This document shows, piece by piece, positions 54,514-63,986 of a stretch of DNA of 64,000 nt. A model generated the notes under the pieces. That model was not told the DNA's origin and did no database searches. It saw nothing but the letters and a program-made list of their open reading frames with translations. This DNA comes from an uncultured Gemmatimonadales bacterium (GTDB lineage: Bacteria; Gemmatimonadota; Gemmatimonadetes; Palauibacterales; Palauibacteraceae): NCBI GenBank assembly GCA_947259585.1, contig CAMYMV010000007.1, forward strand, positions 71,929-135,928. The letters are read 5' to 3'. Position numbers and translations under genes: made by a program. Position 1 is the first letter of the stretch. Every line of letters begins with the position of its first letter.

Positions 54514-55701
54514 ATGCTGCACGCACCCCTGGGGATCGATCTAACGGAGGAGCAACGTCAGATCTGCGAGCTGGCGCGCTCCTTCGCCGAGTCCGAGCTC
54601 CGGCCGATGGCCGAGCTGAGGGACGAGGAGGAGGATCGCTTCGATCGGGCGGTGGTGGACAAGCTGGGCGAGCTGGGATTTCTGGGCATGTTGGTGCCCG
54701 AGGAATACGATGGGCTGGGCCTGGACATGCTCACCTACCTCTACTCGCTGGTCGAGGTCGCGTGGGGCGATCCCTCGGTAGCCGTCTCCATGAGCGTGCA
54801 CAACTCGCTTCCCACCCAGATCCTCCTCCGGCATGGAACCGAGGAGCAGAAGGAGCGATGGCTGAGGCCGATGGCCCGCGGCGAGCTACTCGGCGCGTTC
54901 TCCCTATCCGAGGCCGGAGCCGGCAGCGACGCGGCCGCGCTCACCTCGCAGGCGACGCGAGAGGGAGACGAGTGGGTCCTGAACGGCTCCAAGACCTGGG
55001 TGACGAACGGTGCCTCCGCCGACGCCGTCCTCCTGTTCGCCCGCACGGACACGCCGGAAGAACGTCTCGGGTCCCGCGGTATCGGTGCCTTTATCGTCCC
55101 GACGGACGCGGCCGGATACCGCCCGAGCAAGAAGGAGCGCAAGCTGGGCCTGCGCGGTTCGGAGACGGTGGAGGTTGCCTTGGAGGGTCTGCGTCTCGGT
55201 CCCGAGCACCTGATCGGCGAGCCGGATCGCGGGTTCCGTTACGCGCTCGCGGCGCTCGAAGGCGGACGCCTCGGCATCGCGGCGCAGGCGGTCGGCATAT
55301 CGAAGGCGGCGCTCGAGCACGCCCTCGACTACGGAGAGGAGCGCAGCCAGTTCGGCTCCGAGATCCGTGCCTTCCAGGGTATCCAGTTCAAGCTCGCGGA
55401 CATGGCGGCGCGATACGAGGCGTCTCTGGCGATGCTCGAACGAGCGGGACGGGCCTATTCGGCTGGCGATCCCCGCAGCCGGCGGCTCTCGTCGTCGGCG
55501 AAGCTCGTGGGGAGCGAGGCGGCGGTCTGGATCAGCCGGCAGGCCGTGCAGGTGTTCGGTGGTTACGGCTACAGCCGGGAATACCCGGTGGAACGACTGT
55601 TCCGTGACTCGAAGATCACGGAGATTTACGAGGGCACGAGCGAGATCCACCGGTGGATCATCGCCGGACAGTTATACAGAGAAAGGGACGGAGCCCAGTG
55701 A
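54514..55701 (+). CDS. Acyl-CoA dehydrogenase
   Basis: 395 residues, a complete flavin acyl-CoA dehydrogenase. The catalytic Glu is Glu373 in IYEGTSEI, the position used by short-chain and medium-chain enzymes. Other marks are AFSLSEAGAGSDAAALTSQA, LNGSKTWVTNGASADAVLLFAR and the final GGYGYSREYPVERLFRD. It probably desaturates short acyl-CoAs, passing electrons to an electron-transfer flavoprotein, which is not in the window. It starts nine bases after hbd and overlaps the next gene. Confidence 0.94.
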   Translation: MLHAPLGIDLTEEQRQICELARSFAESELRPMAELRDEEEDRFDRAVVDKLGELGFLGMLVPEEYDGLGLDMLTYLYSLVEVAWGDPSVAVSMSVHNSLPTQILLRHGTEEQKERWLRPMARGELLGAFSLSEAGAGSDAAALTSQATREGDEWVLNGSKTWVTNGASADAVLLFARTDTPEERLGSRGIGAFIVPTDAAGYRPSKKERKLGLRGSETVEVALEGLRLGPEHLIGEPDRGFRYALAALEGGRLGIAAQAVGISKAALEHALDYGEERSQFGSEIRAFQGIQFKLADMAARYEASLAMLERAGRAYSAGDPRSRRLSSSAKLVGSEAAVWISRQAVQVFGGYGYSREYPVERLFRDSKITEIYEGTSEIHRWIIAGQLYRERDGAQ

Positions 55702-56810
55702 CTCAGACGGACGTACAGATCGACGAATTGGTCGAGGCGACCGGCATGGACAAGCCCCAGCTATTCGACCTCTTCGCCGAGCACGGCCACGAGCAGGTCG
55801 TGTTCAGCTACGAGCCCTCCTGCGGCTACAGGGGGATCGTGGCCATCCACGACACGACGCTCGGGCCGGCTCTGGGCGGCACCCGGTTCTGGGAGTACGC
55901 GACCGACTTCGACGCTCTCATCGACGTCCTCCGCCTCTCCCGCGGGATGACCTTCAAGGCGGCGATCGCGGGGCTCAACCTCGGCGGCGGGAAGGCCGTG
56001 ATCATCGGCGACAACAAGACCCATTATCGCGAGATGATCATGCGAGCCCACGGCCGCGTGGTCGAAAGTCTGGGTGGCCGATACATCACGGCGGAGGACG
56101 TGGGCACCTCGGTCTCGGACATGGACTACGTGCACACGGAGACCGAGTACGTCGTTGGGATCATGGGACGCTCCGGCGATCCGTCGCCCGTCACCGCGTT
56201 CGGGACCTACCGCGGGATGAAGGCGTGCGCCCTGAGGAAGTACGGTGACGACGACCTGGGCAAGAAAACGGTCGCGATCCAGGGCGTAGGCCACGTCGGC
56301 TACTATCTGGCCCGCAATCTGGCCGAGGAGGGAGCGAAGCTGTTCGTGACCGACATCGACCAGAACCGGGTCGATCTAGCGGCCGATGAGCTCGGCGCCG
56401 TCGTCGTGGAGCCGGATGAGATCTACGACGTGGAGGCGGACATCTTCGCCCCCTGCGCCCTCGGGGCCGTTCTGAACAGTCGGACGATTCCCCGGCTTCA
56501 GGGGGATATCATCGCCGGCGCGGCCAACAACCAGCTGGAGACGGAAGAGGACGACGACCGCCTTCGCGAGCGCGGCATCCTCTACGCGCCCGACTACGTG
56601 ATCAACGCGGGCGGCCTGATCAACGTGTACTCGGAGCTCGTCGGGTGGACGTTGGATCGCTCGAAGCGAAAGGCCGGCGAGATCTACGGCGTCCTCTCGC
56701 GCATCTTCGAGCTGGCCGAAGACGAGGGGATCACGAGCGCCGACGCCGCGGATCGATTGGCAATGCGGCGCGTCGAGCAGGTCGCGAAGCTCCACCGGTC
56801 CCACGTCTGA
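55698..56810 (+). CDS. Leucine-dehydrogenase-like Glu/Leu/Phe/Val dehydrogenase
   Basis: 370 residues from GTG 55698, with a four-base overlap of the acyl-CoA dehydrogenase stop. It oxidatively deaminates a branched-chain amino acid with NAD+. The substrate lysines are in FWEYATDFDALIDVLRLSRGMTFKAA (Lys87) and GLNLGGGKAVI (Lys99); the Rossmann motif is GVGHVG. NAGGLINVYSEL is the usual C-terminal block. Length and the GGGKA context match leucine dehydrogenase better than glutamate dehydrogenase. Leucine breakdown feeds acyl-CoAs, which fits its place beside acyl-CoA genes. Confidence 0.9.
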   Translation: MTQTDVQIDELVEATGMDKPQLFDLFAEHGHEQVVFSYEPSCGYRGIVAIHDTTLGPALGGTRFWEYATDFDALIDVLRLSRGMTFKAAIAGLNLGGGKAVIIGDNKTHYREMIMRAHGRVVESLGGRYITAEDVGTSVSDMDYVHTETEYVVGIMGRSGDPSPVTAFGTYRGMKACALRKYGDDDLGKKTVAIQGVGHVGYYLARNLAEEGAKLFVTDIDQNRVDLAADELGAVVVEPDEIYDVEADIFAPCALGAVLNSRTIPRLQGDIIAGAANNQLETEEDDDRLRERGILYAPDYVINAGGLINVYSELVGWTLDRSKRKAGEIYGVLSRIFELAEDEGITSADAADRLAMRRVEQVAKLHRSHV

Positions 56811-56840
56811 AGCGAGCCCGACACCCCTGCCTAGCGAGCG

Positions 56841-58157
56841 ATGATGAGCGAGCCACGATACGGAACGGCGACCACGGCACCGTCGTGGCCCACGCCGGAA
56901 GGCATGCTGGCCGAGACCGATCCGGAGATCTACGAGGCCATCCGCGATGAATCGGACCGGCAACGTCGCGGCCTCGAGCTCATCGCGAGCGAGAACTTCG
57001 TTTCGCCCGCCGTGCTGGAGGCGATGGGCTCGGTGCTCACCAACAAGTATGCGGAGGGTTATCCCGGGAAGCGCTACTACGGCGGATGCGAGTACGTGGA
57101 TCGGGTCGAGAGCCTCGCCCGCGAGCGCGCCAGGGAGCTGTTCGAAGCCGATCACGCGAACGTGCAGCCGCACAGCGGGTCGCAGGCCAACATCGCCGCC
57201 TACTTCGCCTTCCTGAGTCCCGGGGACACGATTCTCGGGATGAACCTGTCGCACGGCGGACATCTCACCCACGGCTCTCCGGTGAACTTCAGCGGGAAGC
57301 TGTACAGGGTCGTCGACTACGGGGTGCGCCAGGACGACGGCTGCGTCGACATGGATGCCGTCCGCGAGACTGCCAGGCGCGAGAACCCCGACATGATTGT
57401 GGCGGGTGCGAGCGCGTACCCGCGCACCCTGCCGTTCGAGGAGTTCGCGGAGGTGGCGCGAGAGGTGGGTGCCGTCCTGATGGTGGACATGGCGCACATC
57501 GCCGGTCTCATCGCGGCGGGCGTGCACCCCTCCCCGATTCCTCATTCCGACGTGGTCACGACGACCACCCACAAGACGCTCCGCGGACCGCGAGGTGGGC
57601 TCATCCTCTGCCGCGAGGAGCACGCGAAGGCGATCGACAAGTCGGTCTTTCCGGGGATGCAGGGCGGACCGTTGATGCACGTGATCGCGGCCAAAGCGGT
57701 CGCTCTTCGGGAGGCCCAGAGCAAGGGTTTTCGTGCCTATGCGGCCCAGATCGTCCGTAACGCCAAGGCGCTCGGCGAGGCGCTCGGCGAGCGAGAGTAT
57801 CAGCTCGTGGCGGGCGGGACGGACACCCACCTTCTCCTGGTCGACCTTCGCAACACCGACCTGACGGGGAAGGACGCCGAGGAGATGCTCGAGCGTGCGG
57901 GGATCACGGTGAACAAGAACACGGTGCCGTTCGAGACCCGCTCGCCCTTCGTGACCTCCGGTATCCGAATCGGCACCTCGGCCGTCACCACCCGCGGGAT
58001 GGCGGATGCGGAGATGGGCGCGATCGCCGCCATGATAGACCGCGTGCTCCGGTCCAGTGGGTCGGATTCCGTGGTCGAGGCGGTTCGCAGTGAGGTGCTG
58101 GAGATGTGCGAGGCATTCCCGCTGTACGAGTCGGCCGGAGCCGGCTCCGCGAGCTGA
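56841..58157 (+). CDS. glyA: Serine hydroxymethyltransferase
   Basis: 438 residues. It converts serine and tetrahydrofolate to glycine and methylene-tetrahydrofolate. The PLP lysine is in [15 protein letters not shown], preceded by [60 protein letters not shown] and the PHSGSQAN block are the other marks. An N-terminal stretch of 25 residues is extra. It starts 30 bases after the leucine-dehydrogenase-like gene and its end overlaps, or is close to, the YigZ-like gene. Confidence 0.96.
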   Translation: MMSEPRYGTATTAPSWPTPEGMLAETDPEIYEAIRDESDRQRRGLELIASENFVSPAVLEAMGSVLTNKYAEGYPGKRYYGGCEYVDRVESLARERARELFEADHANVQPHSGSQANIAAYFAFLSPGDTILGMNLSHGGHLTHGSPVNFSGKLYRVVDYGVRQDDGCVDMDAVRETARRENPDMIVAGASAYPRTLPFEEFAEVAREVGAVLMVDMAHIAGLIAAGVHPSPIPHSDVVTTTTHKTLRGPRGGLILCREEHAKAIDKSVFPGMQGGPLMHVIAAKAVALREAQSKGFRAYAAQIVRNAKALGEALGEREYQLVAGGTDTHLLLVDLRNTDLTGKDAEEMLERAGITVNKNTVPFETRSPFVTSGIRIGTSAVTTRGMADAEMGAIAAMIDRVLRSSGSDSVVEAVRSEVLEMCEAFPLYESAGAGSAS

Positions 58158-58192
58158 CTCCTCCCGAGGCGCCCTCGTCGGAGCTGATCGAG

Positions 58193-58798
58193 GTGCCCGC
58201 CGATGCCGCGAGCGCCGAGCATCGCGAGCGCGGTTCCAGGTTCATCGCCTTCGTGCGGCCCGTCTCGTCTGAGAGCGAAGCCGGCGATTTTCGCGCGGAG
58301 GTTCGTCGACGGTTTCACGACGCGACCCACCACGTGCTCGCCGCCCGCCTGGCTGCGGGGACCGAGCTACTGGACGACGATGGCGAGCCCGCGGGTACGG
58401 GCGGCCGTCCGGTGCTGGACACCCTCGCCGGCAGCGGGCTCACCGATGCGGCCGTGGTGGTGACGCGCTACTTCGGCGGAACGAAGCTCGGCACGGGGCC
58501 GCTCGCTCGGGCATACGCCACCGCCGCAGCGCAGGCCTTGGCCTCGACGAAGCGGCGAAGACTGGTGCGCGGGGTCAGGCTCTGCCTCCGCTTCGACTAT
58601 GACGACACGGGAGCCGTCATGCGTGCGCTCGACGCTGCGGATGCCGTTCGATTGAAGGAGACCTTCTCCGACTCCACCGAGCTCGAGATCGGGGTGCCGC
58701 GTACCGCCGAGGCCGGCCTGAGGTCCGTTCTGAGGGACTCGACCGCTGGCAGGATCAGGATAGCCGGCGGCGACGAGTCGCTTCTCCTGCCGGCCTGA
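58193..58798 (+). CDS. YigZ/IMPACT family protein
   Basis: 201 residues from GTG 58193, chosen because GGAG lies nine bases upstream and the protein then has the family's usual N-terminus (AEHRERGSRFIAF). A GTG at 58106 inside glyA is the alternative and adds 29 residues. IMPACT N-domain marks are ATHHVLAARL, DDDGEPAGTGGRPVLDTLAGSGLTDAAVVVTRYFGGTKLG and the TGPLARAYATAA stretch. DUF1949 follows in FDYDDTGAVMRAL. In eukaryotes IMPACT acts on stress translation control; in bacteria the role is unsettled. Confidence 0.9.
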   Translation: MPADAASAEHRERGSRFIAFVRPVSSESEAGDFRAEVRRRFHDATHHVLAARLAAGTELLDDDGEPAGTGGRPVLDTLAGSGLTDAAVVVTRYFGGTKLGTGPLARAYATAAAQALASTKRRRLVRGVRLCLRFDYDDTGAVMRALDAADAVRLKETFSDSTELEIGVPRTAEAGLRSVLRDSTAGRIRIAGGDESLLLPA

Positions 58799-58994
58799 TG
58801 CGGCGGACCCGGCGGCCCACGGCTCGTGGAGCATGGGGGTGGCCCGCACTTGACCTTCCAAGTCCTGTCCGTCAGATTCGGCTTCGGTGTTGTGGAAGCC
58901 CGTTGTGCGGTGCGGCGCTTGAGGTTGCATTCATCGCGCGTCGCTGTACACAGGCTGATCTTCGACGCACGGGATGGACGCGAGAGAAGCGAAG

Positions 58995-59366
58995 ATGAAC
59001 TCGTCTCCGACGATCGATGTGCTGGGCCGCCTGGCCCAGCGGAACCCGCGCTATGCGGAGGCGGCGTATCTTTTCGTGCTCGAGGCGCTTCATCACCGTC
59101 TTCTGCAGCTCGAGAGTCCGCGGCACCTGACGGGCGCCGAGCTGGCGGAGTCGGTTCGGGACCTTGCGTTGGGGCGCTTCGGGCCCCTCGCACGCACGGT
59201 GCTCCAGCACTGGGGAATCCACTCCACATCGGACATGGGCAACGTCGTGTTCCTGCTCGTGGAGTCGGGCGTACTCATCAAAGAGCCGACGGATACTCCG
59301 GAGGACTTCGAAGATCTGTTCAGCTTCGAGGAGGCCTTCGAAACCGGCTATCCGTGGGGAGGGTGA
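58995..59366 (+). CDS. Minf_1886 (TIGR04138) family protein
   Basis: 123 residues from ATG 58995, with GAGAGAAG upstream. The family has no known function; it occurs in Planctomycetes, Verrucomicrobia and Gemmatimonadota. Marks seen are RNPRYAEAAYLFVLEAL at 15-32, HLTGAELAESVRDLALGRFGPLARTVLQHWGI and VFLLVESGVLIKEPTDTPEDFEDLFSFEEAFE. It is soluble, mostly helical, with an acidic C-terminal end. The next small zinc gene follows 80 bases later. Confidence 0.9.
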   Translation: MNSSPTIDVLGRLAQRNPRYAEAAYLFVLEALHHRLLQLESPRHLTGAELAESVRDLALGRFGPLARTVLQHWGIHSTSDMGNVVFLLVESGVLIKEPTDTPEDFEDLFSFEEAFETGYPWGG

Positions 59367-59446
59367 GCAGCGTAAGCCGTCGGTAAGCCGCTCGGCGAAA
59401 AAGAGCGGTGCCAAGCCGGCCGCCAACCACTGGGAGGGGTGATCGC

Positions 59447-59644
59447 GTGGAGAACTCGGCGCAATTTCCCGACTGCATGAAATGCGGAGAAGGCGTTCTG
59501 ATCCCGCTGTCCGATTACGGCAGGGACGGAGCACCCATTCGGTACAAGGCATGGGTGTGCTCCAACCCGGAGTGCGGCTACAACATCCGGATCGACAACG
59601 GCGAGATCAGCTTCGGCCGCGCTCTGACCCAGTCCTTCAAGTAG
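59447..59644 (+). CDS. Small zinc-ribbon protein
   Basis: 65 residues from GTG 59447, with GGGAGGGG upstream. Two cysteine pairs (CMKCGEG and CSNPECG) make a C4 zinc ribbon. The rest is AWVC...NIRIDNGEISFGRALTQSFK, a short beta extension. It is often seen next to Minf_1886-type genes in this kind of genome, but I do not know its role. It could be missed by gene finders because of its size. Confidence 0.8.
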   Translation: MENSAQFPDCMKCGEGVLIPLSDYGRDGAPIRYKAWVCSNPECGYNIRIDNGEISFGRALTQSFK

Positions 59645-59659
59645 CTTCTGCGGAGCCGG

Positions 59660-59681
59660 GCCGTCGGCGGAGGCCGACGGC
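59660..59681 (+). terminator. 8-bp hairpin after the small zinc-ribbon gene
   Basis: GCCGTCGG (59660-59667) and CCGACGGC (59674-59681) pair around CGGAGG, 16 bases after the stop. No T-run follows. The 145-bp gap to nnrDE otherwise holds TTATCT at 59731-59736, a possible weak -10. Confidence 0.45.
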
Positions 59682-59789
59682 TCGAGAGCGTGCCGCGATC
59701 GTCCGCCTCCGTTCCCGAGGCGGGCGCGTTATCTTTCCCGATCAAACCGCCCCTTCGTCGGGACGATCCGCGAAACCGGCCGATACGTC

Positions 59790-61373
59790 ATGACAGCTGA
59801 ACCCGCCGCCGCTCCATCGCTGCCTATCGGCGCCGAGTTCGTGTGGCTTCCCACGGCTGACGAGATGGCGGAGCTGGATCGCAGCGCCACGGAGTCGGGA
59901 GCGATCCCGGAACGGGCCCTCATCGAATCGGCCGGCCGCGAGATCGCGCACGCCGTGCAGCGCGAGTTCCCGAGCGGCCGGATTCTCGCCCTGGCGGGGA
60001 GCGGGCACAACGGCGCTGACGCTCTCGTGGCGAGTCGCACTCTGGCCGCCTGGGGGCGCGAGGTTCGCGCCGTGCGCTGCGTCTCCCAACCACAGGAGCC
60101 AAACGTGTTGGTCGGTTGGTCGCTCGAGCTAGAGGGGCCGGAGCGGCTGGAAGGGCTGCTGACCGGCGAGACGGTGGTGTTGGACGGCCTGCTGGGAACC
60201 GGCGTTACCGGAGCCCCGCGGGAACCGATCGCGGGCATCATCCGCTCGGCGAACGCCTCCGGCCTGCCGATCGTGGCAGTGGACGGACCGAGCGGGGCGG
60301 ACTTCACGACCGGGGCCGTGGCGGGCGAATGCATCAAGGCGCGGACCACGGTGTGCCTCGGGTGGCCGAACGTCGGTCTCGTACGCTATCCGGCGCGCGG
60401 CTACTGCGGCGACCTGGTGGCCGTGGAGATCGGCTTTCCGCCGACCGTGAAGCCCATGAGCTTCCGCGCCATCACCGATGGTTGGGTGTCGCGTCTCCTC
60501 CTTCCCCGTCCGGCGAACGCTCACAAGGGCCATGCCGGCTACCTGACGATCATCGCCGGGCAGCGCGGCATGGCCGGTGCGGCGGTGCTCGCCGCCCGCG
60601 GCGCCGTGCGCGGCGGAGCCGGGATCGTTCGGGTCGTGGGCGACCCGGCCAATCGCGACATCGTCCAAAAGGCCGCGCCCGAGACCATCTTCGTGGAATG
60701 GGACGATGAATCGGCCGTGCGGGAGGCGGTGACCTGGGCTCACGCGCTCGCCGTCGGCCCGGGCCTGGGGGGCGGGAGGCGCGATCTCGTGCAGGCGGCG
60801 CTGGAGGAGGCGGCGCGAGGGGAGAAGCCGGCCGTGGTGGACGCCGACGGGTTGAACGCCTGGGCCGGAGCCGCTGATGAGCTGGCCGACCGGCTCCCGC
60901 CGGGATCGTTGGTCACGCCGCACCCCGGCGAGCTGAGCCGGCTGATCGGCAAGTCGATCGAAGAGATCGTGGCCGAGGGGCCGATGGCGGCGAGTGAGGC
61001 CTCACGGGCTCTCCGCTGCGCGGTTCTGTTGAAGGGCGCGCCTTCCTGGGTGGCCGACGGCCAGGCACCGGTGCGAGTGAGCACGAGCGGTGATGCCGCT
61101 CTGGCCACCGGAGGCGTCGGCGATGTGCTGACCGGTCTCATCGGCGCGCAGCTTGCCGTCGGGCTGACAGCGGCCGACGCGGCATCGGCCGCGCTTCACC
61201 TCTCCGGCGTCTCGGCCCTGCTGGCGCCCGAGCCGGTGGGCCACTCGGCCTCTGAGCTGCCCGACCGGATCCCCGAGGCGCGAGCCCTGATCCTGGGATC
61301 GTCGCCCGTCGCCCATCCGTACCTCTTCGTTCTTCCGGCACCGCGCGGCTCGCCTCCGGCTTCGGCCGGATAG
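59790..61373 (+). CDS. nnrDE: Bifunctional NAD(P)H-hydrate epimerase/dehydratase
   Basis: 527 residues. The N-terminal half (about 10-215) is the epimerase: LAGSGHNGADALVASR and VLDGLLGTGVTG. The C-terminal half is the ATP/ADP-dependent dehydratase: GHAGYLTIIAGQRGMAGAAVLAARGAVRGGAG, VGPGLGG and GDAALATGGVGDVLTGLIGA. Together they repair NADHX and NADPHX, the hydrated, dead-end forms of the cofactors. The fusion is the common bacterial form. It is followed within 29 bases by thiL. Confidence 0.94.
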   Translation: MTAEPAAAPSLPIGAEFVWLPTADEMAELDRSATESGAIPERALIESAGREIAHAVQREFPSGRILALAGSGHNGADALVASRTLAAWGREVRAVRCVSQPQEPNVLVGWSLELEGPERLEGLLTGETVVLDGLLGTGVTGAPREPIAGIIRSANASGLPIVAVDGPSGADFTTGAVAGECIKARTTVCLGWPNVGLVRYPARGYCGDLVAVEIGFPPTVKPMSFRAITDGWVSRLLLPRPANAHKGHAGYLTIIAGQRGMAGAAVLAARGAVRGGAGIVRVVGDPANRDIVQKAAPETIFVEWDDESAVREAVTWAHALAVGPGLGGGRRDLVQAALEEAARGEKPAVVDADGLNAWAGAADELADRLPPGSLVTPHPGELSRLIGKSIEEIVAEGPMAASEASRALRCAVLLKGAPSWVADGQAPVRVSTSGDAALATGGVGDVLTGLIGAQLAVGLTAADAASAALHLSGVSALLAPEPVGHSASELPDRIPEARALILGSSPVAHPYLFVLPAPRGSPPASAG

Positions 61374-61402
61374 ACGCGCGCATCCGAGGCAGGGGAGTGG
61401 TC

Positions 61403-62407
61403 TTGAAGCCTGGGCGGATGAAGCCCGGCCCGGAGTTCGATCGCATTCGGGCCTTCATCGCCGCCGTCCGCGCCACGTCGGCATCAGTGGAGATTCCGCC
61501 CGGAGATGACGCGGCGGTCATCCGCTGGCCGAGCGAGGAATCAGTGGTCCTGAGCTCGGATGCCTTCGTCGAGGGCGTTCATTTCGAGCGGGCCTGGGTG
61601 CGGTGGGAGGCCGTTGGGTATCGGGCCACGGCAGCGGCGCTGTCCGATCTGGCCGCAATGGCTGCGCGTCCCGCCGGAGTCCTGATCTCGCTGATGGTCC
61701 CTCCGGAGACGGAGGAGAGCATGCTCGGGGCACTCGGCGAGGGAGTCGGCGAATGCCTCCGGCGGCACGGGGCCGGATTGCTGGGAGGCGACCTTGCCCA
61801 CTCTCCGAGCGTCGTGGCAATCGATCTCTGCGCCGTCGGCGCCGCCCGCAACCCGATAAGCCGCGGGGGAGCGACCGAGGGTGATGAGATCTGGCTCACC
61901 GGAGCCGTCGGCGGAGCCGCCGCGGCCGTCCAGGCTTGGGGACGCTCGTTGGAACCGGATCCCCGCGCCAGGTTGGCGTTCGAGAGGCCGACGGCGAGGA
62001 TCGCCGAGGCTATCTGGCTGGCCGAGCACGCCGATCTGACCGCGCTCATCGACCTCTCGGACGGGCTTGCCGGTGACGCACGGCAGATCGCTGCCGCCTC
62101 CGAGGCGAGCCTTCGGATGGATCTCGACGCGGTTCCGCTGGCTCCGCCTCTTTCCGAGTACGTGACGCGGGAGGCGGCGTTGAGCCTGGCGTTGGCAGGT
62201 GGCGAGGACTACGAGCTGCTCTTGTGCAGCAGGGAAGGAAGCCTCGATCCCGTAAGGGCGGAGTTCGAGCGGCGCTTCCAGATCGGGCTGACGAGGGTGG
62301 GCGTTGTCGAGGAAGGGGAGGGCGTGGCCTGGACATCCGCTTCCGGAGAGAGCGTCCCGGCCGGTCTGGACGGATTCGACCACTTCGCTCCCGGGAGGAC
62401 GCGGTGA
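61403..62407 (+). CDS. thiL: Thiamine-phosphate kinase
   Basis: 334 residues from TTG 61403, chosen because AGGGGAG lies five bases before it; GTG 61397 and ATG 61418 are other options. It makes thiamine diphosphate from thiamine phosphate. Marks are PPGDDAAVI, SSDAFVEGVHF, GYRATAAALSDLAAMAARP, LLGGDLAHSPSVV and GGEDYELLLCSREG at the end, which gives the AIR-synthase-like fold. The product is the cofactor for transketolase in this same window. Its stop overlaps the plsC GTG. Confidence 0.93.
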   Translation: MKPGRMKPGPEFDRIRAFIAAVRATSASVEIPPGDDAAVIRWPSEESVVLSSDAFVEGVHFERAWVRWEAVGYRATAAALSDLAAMAARPAGVLISLMVPPETEESMLGALGEGVGECLRRHGAGLLGGDLAHSPSVVAIDLCAVGAARNPISRGGATEGDEIWLTGAVGGAAAAVQAWGRSLEPDPRARLAFERPTARIAEAIWLAEHADLTALIDLSDGLAGDARQIAAASEASLRMDLDAVPLAPPLSEYVTREAALSLALAGGEDYELLLCSREGSLDPVRAEFERRFQIGLTRVGVVEEGEGVAWTSASGESVPAGLDGFDHFAPGRTR

Positions 62408-63150
62408 TTCGCACGCTGGCGTTCGGCGTCGTCGTCCTGGTCTCGACGATCTTCTTCTCGCTGGTCTCCATCGTCGCCGGTCTGCTGAAAGCGAAGAAAG
62501 GAGCCCACGACTGGGTCCATCGGAACTGGTCCCGGGGCGTGCTGCGGGCAGCCGGCGTGACGGTTGAGGTGACCGGCCTGGAGCACGTGCAGGCCGACGG
62601 CGCCCAGATCTTCGTCAGCAACCACCAGTCCATGTTCGACATCTGGGCGATGTTCGCGACGCTGCCCGTCTCGCTGCGCTTTATCGCGAAGAAGGAGCTG
62701 TCCCGGATACCGGTCTTCGCGCATGCCATGCGGCACGCGGGTCACGTCTTCATAGACCGGACGGACAGGGCCCAGGCTGCCGAAGCGATGCGCCGGGCCG
62801 GCCAGCGGATGCAGGCGGAGGGTCTGTCGCTGGGTCTGTTTCCCGAGGGCACACGGTCCAGGGACGGATCGCTGGGCGCCTTCAAGAAGGGGAGCTTCGC
62901 CCTCGCGATCGAGACCCGGACCACGTTGGTGCCTATCGTCGTCGATGGCGGTGCCGAGATCATGCCCGACGGCTTTCGGCTCAGGCCGCGTCCTCTCCTC
63001 ATGTACTGCGGCGCCCCGATCGACCTGAGCGGACTCGATGCCGGGGACCGGGACGATCTACTCGCCCGCTCGCGGGCCGAGATCGGCGAGATGCTCGAAG
63101 AGGCGCGACGCGTGCGGCCTCTTCGAGCGGAAAGCTCCCCCGCCGTCTAG
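62404..63150 (+). CDS. plsC: 1-acyl-sn-glycerol-3-phosphate acyltransferase
   Basis: 248 residues from GTG 62404, overlapping thiL by four bases. It adds the second acyl chain to make phosphatidic acid. The catalytic NHQSMFD (His74, Asp79) and the EGTRS motif (148-152) are present, with FIDRTDRAQA between. A membrane helix (about 5-28) anchors it at the N-terminus. Its final codons overlap the convergent SPFH gene by four bases. Confidence 0.94.
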   Translation: MIRTLAFGVVVLVSTIFFSLVSIVAGLLKAKKGAHDWVHRNWSRGVLRAAGVTVEVTGLEHVQADGAQIFVSNHQSMFDIWAMFATLPVSLRFIAKKELSRIPVFAHAMRHAGHVFIDRTDRAQAAEAMRRAGQRMQAEGLSLGLFPEGTRSRDGSLGAFKKGSFALAIETRTTLVPIVVDGGAEIMPDGFRLRPRPLLMYCGAPIDLSGLDAGDRDDLLARSRAEIGEMLEEARRVRPLRAESSPAV

Positions 63151-63986
63151 CCGCCCGGCGTGAAGAAGAGCGGGATGCCCCCCTCCGTTGGCGCGATCAC
63201 CATGTTGTTGGTGCCCTCTGCGACCTCCCCGAGCATCTCGAGGTAGCGCCAGTAGAGGTAGCGCTGGCCGGCGGTCCCGGTCAGGCTCGTGGCTATGATC
63301 TCCTGGGCGTCCCGGATGCCGGCGGCTTCGGCACGCTTCTGGTTGGCCTGCTCCTCCACGACCTGGGTCTGATAGCCCTCGGCCTGCACCTGCTGCTCCC
63401 GGGCCAGCTTCTGCTCGATCGCCAGGCGAAGCGCCTCCGGTGGCTCGATCTCGCGCACGAAGAACTGAGTCATCACGATCCCTCGCGGAACGAGCTCCTC
63501 GGACATGAGCTCTTCGATCCGGCCACCGATGCCGGTGCGCTCGCGAGATAGGATGTCGGCCGCGAGAAGCTCGGAAACCGCATCTCGCACCGCCGAGCGG
63601 TAGGTGTTGTACACGAAGTTGTGGATCGCGCGTTTGTCTCCCACGGTGAGAAACAGGTGGACCACCGAGTCGGGGTTCAGCCGGTACCGATAGGCCGCGT
63701 CGATCTCGATCGAGAGCTGGTCGGCCGTCAGCGCGGCCAGACGCTCGCTCTGCCCGGAGGGGGGGTACTCGATCTCGCGCCGATCGTAGTTCGTCCACGA
63801 GCGCAGGATCGAGTGATAGAGGCCCTGTCGGTACGGTATCGGGTCTACCGCACCGGTTACCGGGTTGCGCTTCACGGCCACCTCGAAGTCGTCGACTCGA
63901 TTGAAGCCGAACAGAAGCAGCATCGCTACGAGAAGCACCAGGACTCCGGCGCCTATCGCGCCCGCACCCCGGAAGGTCTTCCTCAA
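63147..63986 (-). CDS. SPFH/prohibitin family membrane protein
   Basis: 279 residues from TTG 63986; the frame stays open to the window edge, so the true start may be upstream. An N-terminal membrane helix (about 8-30) is followed by the SPFH/band-7 domain (VKRNPVTGAV to about 190), a helical segment (REQQVQAEGYQTQVVEEQANQKRAEAAG) and a C-terminal Gly/Pro end. Such proteins form large rings or scaffolds at membranes, like prohibitin or HflK, sometimes controlling proteases. No FtsH is seen next to it. It converges with plsC. Confidence 0.85.
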   Translation of the reverse strand: MRKTFRGAGAIGAGVLVLLVAMLLLFGFNRVDDFEVAVKRNPVTGAVDPIPYRQGLYHSILRSWTNYDRREIEYPPSGQSERLAALTADQLSIEIDAAYRYRLNPDSVVHLFLTVGDKRAIHNFVYNTYRSAVRDAVSELLAADILSRERTGIGGRIEELMSEELVPRGIVMTQFFVREIEPPEALRLAIEQKLAREQQVQAEGYQTQVVEEQANQKRAEAAGIRDAQEIIATSLTGTAGQRYLYWRYLEMLGEVAEGTNNMVIAPTEGGIPLFFTPGG

